NCBI GenBank assembly: GCA_019925095.2
Contig: CM034392.1
Coordinates: 1,061,501-1,125,500 of the forward strand
DNA: 64,000 nt
From: Dendrolimus kikuchii
Lineage: Eukaryota > Arthropoda > Insecta > Lepidoptera > Lasiocampidae
Direction: 5' to 3'
Shown here: in pieces, positions 37,901-51,100 of the stretch
How positions within the stretch are numbered: position 1 is the first letter of the stretch
Layout: each line of letters begins with the position of its first letter
Translations under genes and position numbers: made by a program
Notes under the pieces: model-generated
What the model was told of the DNA's origin: nothing
The model's input: only the letters and a program-made list of their open reading frames with translations
The model's database searches: none

Positions 37901-39096
37901 GTTGATGGAAAATCGTTATATGTTGGATAATTCACACTATATCTATATTAAGCTATATTATTGTTAAGTTTCATCAAAATCCATTCAGTAGTTTATGCTT
38001 GAAAGAGTAATAAACATACATTCTTACAAACTTTCGCGTGTATAATACTAGTAGTGTATGTAGTATGTTGTCAGAGACAGCGCCATACTTAGTCCAATAG
38101 TTCAGTCAGTACAAATCTAGATGGCGCTGTCTCCTAATTGAACACGCTATTGTTTGTACAATATATTTTGGTAACCTCTTTTGTACTTTTCTCATAATTT
38201 AGTTCAGTTCAATAAACCAGTACATCCAGTAAAGTAAGTGTTTTATTTAGTATTAGTGCATCTTAGGTCATCTAGGACAATGTAGTTACAAAGTTCTGCA
38301 CTGACGCCGACGAAATGTGGTAATGCTAGAGTGAGATAGCGAATATTATTTACAGAATTTATATTTTAAAATTTGTTATATAGGTAGTGGCGCCATCGCG
38401 AGCTCACCTTGAGCCTGGCCTGCATGATGACCCGCCGGAGCAGGCTGAACTCCCTGGCGAACGCCTGCAGCTCGAGCACGAACCGCTTCGTGTGCACGTA
38501 GCTCACGGGGCCCATCTCGATGCTCAGGCTGGTCTCGTGCCCCGACGACAGCGCCTCCGCGCTGCTCAGCCTGCCGACCAAACAAACCGACTCGTGTCTC
38601 AACGTTCGTTTTTCACATATTTTATTTGGCCACTATTTACATTATCATTTATGTAAGAACGTATTAAGACCTTGGCTACACTTGCGTTGTGTCTTTCTGC
38701 TGCTGGGACCCTCTAGCATCTAGGGAGCAGAGGAGTCTTCACCCCTGTTGACGAAGTGAGTTTGCCTCTCCCGGGGCACTCTCAAGCACTGATGCGCTAG
38801 GATCAGCGTGGGCGTAACTACGTTCTAAGCATCACGCTCTTCCTGCCTTAAGCGCGGGGCACATGGGAGGAGGGGATGGTTTTAGTGGAGTATTGAGTCT
38901 TCGAGTCTCCACACAAGCCAGCGATTTGACTCTGATGCGCCCATTCGTGGGTGACACCTCCCATCGCTTTGGTCTAGTCCCTAGTAAAGGACCCGGTAGC
39001 GTGCGAAACGCATTTCCACGCCACAAAAAAAAAATCTATACTGTTTGTAGCGGGTAATATAGTAACACGACTATATCAAACCGCATACGTGTATTA

Positions 39097-39147
<51 letters not shown>

Positions 39148-42100
39148 AGAGAGCGGAGTTAGTTTCGCCTTGGCTGTGTTTCGATTTTTTGTGGCGGTAC
39201 AGCCCTGAAGAGTCTGCAAGTCCAGGGGTGACCTTCCAGGTGCACTGCGTAATGAGTCCTCCACTACTTTTTCACAAAACTCCAAGCCCAATTTTGAGAC
39301 GAGGAAAAGGAACCCAAAACGTGGGTTATATGCACTAAATATATGTAGAAGACTTCAACAAAATAATCTTAATAAATGTTAAGTTAAGAGCAAAACTTTT
39401 TATTATCGACGTGTTGGTGGTTCTAAAAATCTATTTTTTTATATTTATATTTTAAATTTTAATATTTATTTTTAAATATTTATCTAATATTACGTTACAT
39501 GTTGCTACCAAATGTAGCATTAGTATACATTTTCAGTTATGATATGCTAGAATTTACCTCAACCTCTAGTTTAAAAAGCAGACCTTAATACCTACAGGTT
39601 ACATCGTACTAAATTTTTATGTTAGTGCTATTTACACCCGGAAGATTAATTTCATTTTTTTTTTATTGGACTTGACTTTATGTTGTTGGTCCGAAAACCT
39701 TACAACTTTACCGGGGGTTTTGAGGGGGGCAACTTGCTCGAGGGAGCTCCCTAAGGAGTTTTACCTCGGCTGGACTGTTGCCATGAGAGGGGGATGAAGA
39801 ATTTAATGATGCCCACCATAGGGCGACACAAAGCACTAATTGAGAACGGGCGACGGGTAATATAAAGCCCGAGGGGAAGGATTCCGGCGGGCCGGGATCG
39901 GCGGTTCGCGGCGGCCTACGCTATCTTACTGCCGTTTCGCAACGTGTTATGGCTGGGAGAGAAGAAACGGCGAAAGAAACTTCCCAGCAACACGCCTAGT
40001 CTATCCTGTGGGGGGGCTATGTCTCCTAGCGTCCCTCGCAGGGACGTGGAGAGATCTTGATTGGCGGCGCCTGAGACGCCGCCGTCTGTGTCTGTCTGTC
40101 CGTGCCTACCAGCCTGCCGTCCTAACCGCGGGCGGGCTGATCCGGGCCAGCCGTTTTGTGATAACGTCGAATTTCATTTTATATCGCAAACAATCCCATC
40201 TCCCGGCATGATAAGTATCTATGTCCATTTTCGGTATTAAAACTGCAGTTAAACAAAATTACAGCAGAACCGATCCAGTGTTCCTAGTAGTTTTGCGTGA
40301 AAGCTTAACAGATAGACATATACAGTTACTATCCTATATTTTTTATAGACAATGAATTTTTATAAATGAAATGAAGTCTTTACAAAAACAATACATTCTT
40401 TCAAATTTCATTATAAGAGAAACTTACTTAAGTCGCAAAAAGAAGACCCCACATATAATAAAAACTAATTAGTTACAAAATATTTATATATTTATTGCAT
40501 GCATAGATCTACAAATATAATATATACTGTACAAATTAATAAATTATAAATTTATTTATAAAGTTATAAAGTAATATTTATTTATTTATTTATTTATTTA
40601 ATTATTTATAAAGTTAAAAAGTATTTGTGATTTATTTACCTGCAACATCGAATATCAAAATATTATGTAAATATTATGTTAATTGGCTTGAATTTGATTT
40701 GATCATCGTACTTTTGTTTGTTTCATATGTAACATGTGTATATAATAAGGGCTCTATTTAGGTTGCTTTAATTTTTTAGGTACTTATTTTTTTATCTTTT
40801 TATTTTTGTTATATGTTGATTATAATATAAATTTATTCAACTTACTTTTACCGTGGGTCACTTGTCTTTGTAATTAAGGAGGTGGGCACTGAAAATCAGT
40901 GCTGTGTCGGACTATGTTTCGGCACAGCAAAAAACTGAGTGCCAACCTCATTTCGCGAATTGCGGCACACAATTTCAATGCTATTATTATTATTATAAAT
41001 CACTGTTAAACTGTCGCATTTTTAGAAATAAATATTTTCTTTCTTTCTTTCTTTCTTTTCTTTATTTGTATGAAACATAGATAACAAGGTCTTATGATAT
41101 AGTGAGACCATGTTTCGCCATTTACTGGCAAACAATTTTTTTTTTAAAGCTAATATGGCTTATAAACATAATGTATTTTTATTCAATGGTCGTGTATGAT
41201 CATTATATCAATTTGTTACACAATTTTGTCACCTTTGTGTCAAAGTTAAATACAATTATATATTTTGTGAATGTCACTATATTAATAATAATGAATTGTC
41301 GAATATATTGAATGATGATCGCATGTTGGTAATAAAATAATAATAATAAAATAAATAAATGTCATTTGATATAACTAATAATATATTGAATAATGATCGC
41401 GTGTTGGTAATAAAATAATAATAATAAAATAAATAAATGTCATTTGATGTAACTAATAATATATTGAATAATGATCGCGTGTTGGTAATAAAATAATAAT
41501 AATAAAATAAATAAATGTCATTTGATGTAACTAATAATATATTGAATAATGATCGCATGTTGGTAATAAAATAATAAAAATAAAATAAATAAATGCCATT
41601 TGATGCAACGAATAATATATTGAACAATGATCGCATGTTGGTAATAAAATAATAATAATAAAATAAATAAATGTCATTTGATGTAACTAATAATATATTG
41701 AATAATGATCGCATGTTGGTAATAAAATAATAATAATAAAATAAATAAATGTCATTTGATGTAATTAAACAATTCTGCTACCCAATAAAAACATTTCTCA
41801 ACTAGCCATGGGAATAATTATCTTTTAAATTATTTGAGAGGTCCTTCTCTTATTGACGCAGGTATTCGATTATATACTTTTATTGCTATTACTGGTATAT
41901 TTTTGTAACTTAATGCAGTCCTACGCGTCCTATATTTATAAACATGAGATATGATTGGTCTAATATAAACTTTCATCGTTTAGTTGAAACCGTCCTAGTT
42001 TTATCTATTTCCCATTTATCAAAACTACATAAATGACAAAAATAACCAAAATAAAACCTATCCCGGAAACTATCCCATTTTTCGAAATTAAAAGTATCCT

Positions 42101-45100
42101 ATGTTCATCTCGGGCATCGAAAATATATATTGTATACTGAGTTCCAGCCAAATCGGTAGGTCTGGATGTCTGGGAAAGGCCCCCGAGTGGTCCGTTGTAT
42201 CACCCATAACACAAGAGTGACTTGCTTAGCTTGGTAGAATACAATGCATGTGTTTATCTACAGATTATTTAAAAAAAATACATATCTAGAGCCATCAGCT
42301 CTCGCCAGTGGGGCGTCAGTCCATCCAAAGGGGTATACGTCATCGACACACCACACAACTCAAAGAAACTAAAAAATAATGTAAAAAATCGAAATGTGTG
42401 CTGGGACACATAGTAGAAGTGAAACTTCAACGGACAAGTGGCAAAACGGATCGCAACAAAATTTTAACTTGAAGTTTTACGGGCAGATTGTTAATGTAAT
42501 TGTCCAATTTCAAAAACCTGCCCGTAAAACTTTGTTGCGATTCCTTTTAGCAATTGTCCGTTGAAGTTTCACTTCTACTATGTGTCCCAGCACACCTTTC
42601 GTACTAGTTCCTTGAACCCGTGGTACCCCAAATAAAACGGTGGTTACCTCAAAGCAAGATCTTTATGAAGGAGCTAAGCTGTCCTCAATACAAGTGACAT
42701 ACTTAAACCATAACGCGATGTAAATCGACGTTAACTCCATTTTAACGAATGAATTTTTTATTTAAACATATTTTATTTTATCAGACAAAAAAACTGAATT
42801 GGATTCGGAATCAATAAAAACATCGATAGTCTACTCTAACATTATATCGCCTCTCACCACGTTTAGTCTAAATTTTATGCTGTTCCTCCACGCGACCGTA
42901 ACGCTTTTTCGTAGAAAAATCCTAAGACAATTTTTTTTTTATTGCTGGAGTTCAGCAGACAGGCAGACGGCCCACTCGATGGAAAGCGGTTACCATCGCC
43001 TATGGACATTTGCAACACCAAAGGTGCTACAAATGCGCGGCTGCTCTCTTAAGGGAGACTGGAACCTGGTCACTAATGCCGGAACACAACTCAAGGTTGT
43101 TATGGCGACATACTTTAGACCAGGGGTGGTAGCCATCCAGTCGGGCATAATATATAGAAATTTCACTTCAACAAGCGTATAAAGTAACGTGCTGTAATGT
43201 GAACACGCCGCGTGCCGCTCACCTCGAGCTCAAGAACCACGTATACACTATGATTTTTGGTTAAACAAACAAAAAAATTGAATTCGATCCGGAACCAAAA
43301 AACGCATCCATAGTCTACTTTAAAATGATGCCGCCTCTCACTACGTCTAGTCTAAATTTATGCCGCCCGTCTACACGGCCGTAACGCTTTTGACGGCCTC
43401 TGTGGTTGAGCGGGCTAAGCCTTTGCCGGCCTACTTCACTTCAACGCAGAGGCTCCGGGTTCGATTCCTGGTATAGTAAATTTCGGAAACGTATTTTCTC
43501 CGTTATTTACTATGGTCTGGGTGTCTGGGATCGGCCCCAGAGTAGTCCGTTGTATATTACCCATAACACAAGCGTAACTTGCTTAATTTGGAGATATACA
43601 ATATGTGTGTGTGTTTGTCTGCTTTTTCGTGACAGAAAAATCATAAGACCTGGTCTATATAGAAGCTTTACTTCAAAAAATCAAAACACGTACCTCCGAT
43701 AATCAAACGTCAAGGCCTGGTCCCCGTGAGTCCGGAAGCGGTCCCTCCACAACGGCGAGTGGGGCGTCAGGTCTGTGAGCAGTAGAGCCCCCAGCCTGCC
43801 CTGGATGTGGCGAGTGTGCGCGGTGGGATCCGCCTTCGCCACCACCAGCACCCGCGAGACGAGGGCGCGGCAGGACTCCCCGCGGCCGGCCACCACCAGC
43901 ACCGACAGGGAGCGAATGGACATCTCCGTCTGGGTTATGCCCGTCTCTTGTATGGGACTGTGTGGAGCTACGCAAATAACAAACACATCATGGCCTGATC
44001 ACAGGAATGAAAACAGTACTTTTGATACCTGAGAAATGTTTTCCCCTACTTTCAAAATATTATTTTTTTATGTTTAAGGCTTGGCAACTAGGCCTTTAAG
44101 CCAGGCGCCGTTGTATTGTAGGCTACAATCGACGTCATTCAACGGAGTTCTTGTGACAACTCGAAAGGCCACATTTGGCTATATAGTTCACATTTCTTGC
44201 AAAAACACATAATTACTACTTGTTCATGCAACATTGTACACGGACTTGGTAGTATCGATATAACCAGGCGGCGCTCGCTCCGCCACCCCCTGTCCTCCCG
44301 CGGCCTTGAACGAGTAAGGACGTGCATATCATTTCGGCGGAGTTAATCAGACATTTGATCAGACGTGTGTCTAATTACGGCGGCAGTACATTAATTTTGT
44401 GATAAACTACTGTGATAACAAGGACAGGTGATAAACGCGACGTGTGCGTTTTCTTTATGGTGTGAGACCAGCCGGCCGGCAAGGGACCCTCAACAGCGCA
44501 GCCTTGGTGAGTCGTTCTGCTTTGTTCTGTTGTACAAGTTGCTAGGGAAATAAAAAATACCGACAAGCAAGGAGCCTACCTATATTCTTACAGTCCACTA
44601 GGCTAGCAATAGCCCGAAAACTACTCAAAAACTATCAATATCCTACAACTATAGTTCATTTTAGAGTGATTTTACACATTTTTAGAAAATAAAACAGCAC
44701 AGCACAACGTCTCCGTTCAGTTCCCGCCAAAAACTCCCTTTCAAGATATAAAAACTATGTAAACCATAGATAATAATAACACACGTGACTAATGTCCCAA
44801 CTTTTTTTACAGCCACTGTTAAATTGCGGCATAAATTGTAATTAAAAAAAAAATCTACATAAGTTCATTTACTATCATCAGTGTCAAAAAAATACTGGCC
44901 AGTAGAATGCCACAGAAAAAGAAATTTACTTGACGTTTCGTATGAGACGTATTAAATGAGTTCATCAGATTTAGATATGGATTTATTTATTTGGCACACA
45001 AAACAAGGAACAGCTCAAAGTTACATATTTCATATTATGTATAAATTATTAGGTCCAATGCTGCGTTTCCACGCTTGCCAAGGCTCGGCCAGCGTCCACA

Positions 45101-48100
45101 CGCACAAGCGTGTAAAGAGGGCGTTTGGCTTGGCTTGCGTGAGCTTGTGGACGCTTGTATTCGATCCGGGCTAGTGTCGGTTGTTGGACACAAATCAAAG
45201 GGCGCTTGCGACGCGTTCACACGCTGGCGCGCGCTTAGTAGCCGCATATACATATACACCGGCACCGTTAATTTATTTATTTTAAAGTAACCGAAATACC
45301 AATTAAACTGAAAAACTTATTAGTTACCGAGCACAATTTCTATGAATCTTTATCATCCACCATCTTTGTGGTCGTCGGGCTTTCCTTGCTTTTGTACTAC
45401 TTTGCTTGTATTTGAAATAAAAGTAGGTTAAACCAAACGTAAAAGCCGATACAAGTTCGACGTCCGCCATGCTTAGATGTACGTAACACACTGACGGATT
45501 CACAAGCGTGTAAACGACCCCCAAACGCCAAACGAGATTTGTGGACGCTTGGCGAGCCTTGGCAAGCGTGGAAACGCAGCATAAGCTGTAACTCTAAACA
45601 TGTGAGCACATAATGTACCATACATTGACAAGATGTTTAGGGGTTAGTATGACTAAGTATAATGTGAGTTTTACAGTGGTTGGGCAACAAAATTATTATG
45701 CAACTATGCCAGAAATATTGGTGCAAATAATAGCCCGAATTTCACGTTTAAATTTAAAAAAGAAGGAATTAAAAATATCAATGGATATATTATTACTTGC
45801 AATCTCATTAACGCCCGATGTCATTAAAGAAGTAGTGGTTTGTTCAACTAGTCGGTTTTTATTTAATTTCCTCACATTCGAAATGAAAATTAGAGTGTTA
45901 ACCTCGGGTGAAGGGCCTATTTAGGCACTCGAACTATTAGCGCCCTCACTACGCTCGTACGTCAAACCATCTCGTGCCTAGATAGGTAAAGTTCACCACT
46001 CGTGTAACAATCTACTATTTACCGTTATCAAAGTACATCTGGCAATAAGACAATACAAGTAAAAGCTACCTACGCCACCGGAGAAGTTAGTTTTAGGCCG
46101 CGGTCTGTCACAGATGCTGAAAGTGGTATCGTCGCATTACTTCTATGCAATGTCTTGTAAGAACTTCACAGACGCATTAAAGTTTTGCTCGTAATATATG
46201 ATTTTTTATCTAACTCATGAAGAATATATACAAACGTTGCATGTAAACTAGGTTTCATTTTTCATGAAAAGATCGCATTTTTTTTTCAGAAACTAATTTT
46301 GTATTTTGATACGAAAAAGTAAAAAATAACCATTAAGGCCTTAGTCTATCTAGTTTGTCTATCAGTCACAATGGATTATCGCATGATAAATGTAAAATAT
46401 TTAGCACAAATTTTTTGTATGATGTCTATAGTATAGAATCGATAATAGTAACATCTGTGACAATCCCCCTCCTAAACCATCCATCATCATCAACACCAAC
46501 TGGAAATTTTTCATGTCACAACAACTAAACAATAAATTATAACACCACACAAAGTCACAAACACATAACTAACAATAAAACTTATACACATACTCAAACC
46601 AACGCGCGCTACCATCGCATTGCATTACACGCACACTCACAAACAAACCAAGACACACAAAGAGCCTAAAAACTAATAACCCAGGCACAGAGAAGAAAAA
46701 ACCAACACACATGGCACGAGATAGGACTATATATAAGTATAGATATAAGGCCAACACTGCACATGCACCTCCTCACAACACCAGCATGTAACAGATACAC
46801 TCTACATTAGTATAAGTTTAGTATTAAAATTAGAATAAATTAATATAATAAGTTATTCTTAAGGTACACCAAAACAGAAAAATTAATACATATAATGTCA
46901 CATACACTAACAAAAATAGACAATAAGCGTGTATGGAGTCTCAAATTTTTCATAGAAATTAAGTATTAAAAAAGGGTACGGAACTCAAGTCCGTAGAGAC
47001 ATATATAATAAAAAAATAAAAAAAAAAACATCTGTGACTGACAATGAACGGAATATGTGGCGCGTACTTGGGGAGGCCTACGTCCAGCAGTGGACAGAAA
47101 TTGGCTGAAGAAGAAGAATAGTAACATCTAGGGAACACTTTAGAATTAACAATCAAGGCAGTACACTAAAGTACTGAAATTATCATTGTCAGGATCCTTC
47201 TTTAATGGCAGAACACACATGTAGTTCAATATTTAAATAACTTCACGCCAGTTCCCTTGTGGGTTAGGCACGAACAACAGAGCGCCATTCAGGCTTATCC
47301 TTACACACCTCACTTGCTTCTTCGACATTCATAGCTCTTGTCATGCACGCTCGTCTGTTCTTAAGGCTCCTGACATCACCTTCTTCTAGTACACGATCAA
47401 TTTGATCATGGAAGTTGTGTCGTGGCCTATTTAAATAATATAACACATTAAAAGACTTGCCTTCTTGGTGCTGCTCAAATTTCTGTTCTTCAGGCAGGTC
47501 ATCTCCAGCGACTCCAAAGAAATCGAGCACCGCCACCCAACTGTCGATACTGACCACCAGGTTTAAGGAATTGAACTCCACTTTTGTCAGTTTCGACACC
47601 TATACAAATGTAACAATAATCACATTTATTACTGTATAGCGATTTTCGTGTGTCACGAGAAGGGGTTCTTAAATGGCTGGTTCCTACATCTTAATATTAA
47701 TTCACTTGCCTCACCATCGGTTGAATTTTGATATAAGATATATGGAGCTTCTCACTAATGGAAAGAAAGTCAAATAAACGGTCGATAAAATTTAGGAACC
47801 GGGCATAAGAAGGACATTATAAACTTTCTAAGAGGTCGGTAACGCGTTAACGACACACCTGGTGTTGCTAACGTCCATAGGCGACAATAAACGCTTTCCA
47901 TCAGGTGGGCCATCCGCCTGTCTGCCTGCTTCAGGCAATAAATAAAATATAGTACCTACTTGATGGAAATTATTTTAAAAGACTACAGTTGATTAAACCG
48001 GTTCATCTAGACTGAATACAACAAAACCAAACTGTATGGCAGAAAACCGTTATCTGACTAACCGACCGTCATCCATTTGCAAATTAGAGAAGAGGCCATT

Positions 48101-51100
48101 CCTAGCAACGTGCCGCCCACCGGTTCTTGAAATCGTTAAATGGTCTAGTTTAATGGCTGCCAAAAATTCGCATAAAATACCAACAGAGGAAAGAAGGTTT
48201 TATGACGTCTTACGGCGACATGAACAAAGAGATCAGCGCGAACAATAGATCACTCAAATTCAAAGGGGTAATAACTCGGGGTTAATATTATATTTACACG
48301 TATATGAGATTGGACATTTTTGATACATACATAACTTCACGCCAGTTCCCTTGCGGGGTAGGCACGAACAACAGAGTGTCATTTAGGCTTATTCTTACAC
48401 ACCTCACTTGCCTCTTTGACATTCATAACTCTTGTCATGCAAGCTGGTCTGTTCTTAAGGCTCCTGATCCTGACATCACCTTCTGCTAGTACACGATCAA
48501 TTTGATCATGGAAGGTGTGTCGTGGCCTTCCACGACTTCTGCATCCATCCACTATTGCATTGTATATCTGTTTAGTCATTCTTTCATCATGCATTCTTTC
48601 CACATGCCCGAACCACCGGAGCATTCCTTTCCTTACCTTCACCCCGACACTCTCTTTCAGACCAACTTTTTTGATGATACAGACAAATGCCTAATCTTAC
48701 CAGCAGCTCTAACAGCGATATCATCTATCTGTATTTACATAGCATTATGTTCATGCATTAACCATAGTCGTTAACTATGCTAAATGATACATCAATAAAT
48801 TGGTAGTAGTGAAACGTGACACAAATGACTATCATTGTAATAATTTTACGTGTATAGTCAATATCTTTAATAGTTAATATGTTATTTTCTTTTAATTGTA
48901 ATTAAAACAATGTTCATATAAAGTAGTAATTTATTTTGCTTATATAACGAATGTTTATTGTTTTAATTTGCTTTGTGGAGCTAAGCCCTGGCATCACTCA
49001 GAGTTACTAGCGGAAGATCAGCGCTGGTTGTGAAACTAGCAATATGCTGAGCAAGAGCCTTTATTAGGACATCACAATTAATTGTTACATATATAATAAT
49101 AATAACAAGGCCCCCGCCTCCGTGCTTGCCTTAACCAGCCGGCACGGAGTGGAGATCGCTAGAGCTAAGACTCAAGCTCCAGGGGTGGAAGTGATAAATG
49201 GCCTAACGTCGGAAGTAGCTTCGGTGAACCTGCAGCCCACCTCTCTACACCCATGTTGCCCCTGTCTTTATGGCATTTTTTGGGGCCCATGCAGGGAGTG
49301 GCGAGTCACCGTCTGCCCATTTTTCCATGTTCCCTGAACATTGCGACGGGCAGACGCCATAGTCCCCATATTCCCAGACCCCCAGTGTCACGCCACATTT
49401 ATATTAAATTTGTCAAGGGGCCTCTACGTGTTGGCCTTCCCATGGCCCCACGCAAGCCCCTCAAAAGTCCGTGGTCTTGGAAAGACATACAGTATTTATA
49501 ATAATAATCGGCAAACAAACCCACACATTGTATATCCCCAAATTAAGCAAGTTACGCTTGTGTTATGGGTAATGTTAAAAAAAAAAAAAAATATACAACG
49601 GACTACTCTGGGGCCGATCTCAAACATCCAGACCATAGTAAATAACGGAGAAAATACGTTTCCGAAATTTACTATACCAGGAATCGAACCCGGAACCTCT
49701 GCGTTGCAGTGAGGCACGCCGGCAAAGGTTTAGCCCGCTCAACCACAGAGGCCGTCTTACATATTATCATATAAGACTTTTTGTATCTTGTCCTAAATAA
49801 ACATTTTTTCTTTCTTTCTTTCTAATACTGCTATGTAATATGCATTTATTTACAACAAAATCCCCACCCACCTTATCATACTTGTCCTCGAAATGCGGAT
49901 GCCTCGGATCCCTGGTGTGCACAGACAGCCAAACCAGGTTGTCGTCCCCGGACAGAGACTCCTCCTGGTTGGCGGTGTCGGCCGGCACCCCGACCTCGGG
50001 GGAGCAGGGAGGGGTCACGCCGCATTTGCTGTCCCGTTTCGATCGCCGTTCTTCGCTCTGTCACATGTCACAATTTGATCGTTATGGGGTCTGGGTGGGT
50101 GGGAGTGTTGGCACCCTCTCCTCAATTATTGGCACCCCATTAATGTATTCTATACATTTCTTAATCTATACAAACGTTAAATAAAATTGAAGTGCCTTGT
50201 CTTGCCAGATGGTAGGGTATTTGCCCGACTGGATGGCTACCACCCCTGGTCTAGAGCATGCCGCCATAACAACTTTGAGTTGTGTTCCGGCATTAGTGAC
50301 CAGGTTCCAGACTCACTTAATAGAGCAGCAGCGCATTTGTAGCACCTTTGGTGTTGCAAATGCCTATAGGCGATGGCAACCGCTTTCCATCCAGTTGGCC
50401 GTCTGCCTGTCTGCTGAACTCCTGCAATAAAAAATATAAAAAAAAGGTTTTTTTTTATTACATGAGTTCAGCAGGCAGATAGCTCACCTAATAATAAGCG
50501 GTTACCATCGCCTATGGACATTTGCAACCCCAAAGTTGCTACAAATGCGCTGCTGCTCTCTTAAGGGAGACTGGAACCTGGTCACTAATGCCGGAACACA
50601 ACTCAAGGTTGTTATGGCGGCATACTTAAGACCAGGGGTGGTAGCCATCCAGTCGGGCAAATGCCCTCCCACCTGGCTGTGGGTTGTTTAGTCGCCTCTT
50701 ACGACAGGCCGCCCCAACGCAGGAAATTCTATTCTTTCTCCGTTCCTGCACGGATAATGTGTGTTACGGTGTTGTGTACTACAATTAAAATTAAACATAA
50801 TTGTTGGAGCACGCACGGGGAGAGACGCGCGGAGGAGGAGGGGCCACCCCACGACCACGGCTGGGCCGCAGGCGGCGGCTGCCGTGGGATCGCGGAACAC
50901 TCGCCCGCACGACGGCTAGTGCGACGGACGGCCATAAATTGTATATTATAACTACCAATAAACCAGCATCTATCTAGACATCTATCTTTTATACAGTCCA
51001 CAATAATTAAACCACCTCATTAGTGTGTCTGCTAGACAGGCATACTCTTCTACATAATCAAATGTATTTACATAAAAGATTATGTTTTCTTACACTGGCA

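Noticed and set aside
41277..41714. 145-codon repetitive ORF on the minus strand
   Set aside because: Produced by the 78-bp tandem array (78 is divisible by three); AT-rich with no domain.
43391..43470. tRNA gene in SINE family 2
   Set aside because: Same reasoning: the tRNA-like head is fused to a common body in three copies.
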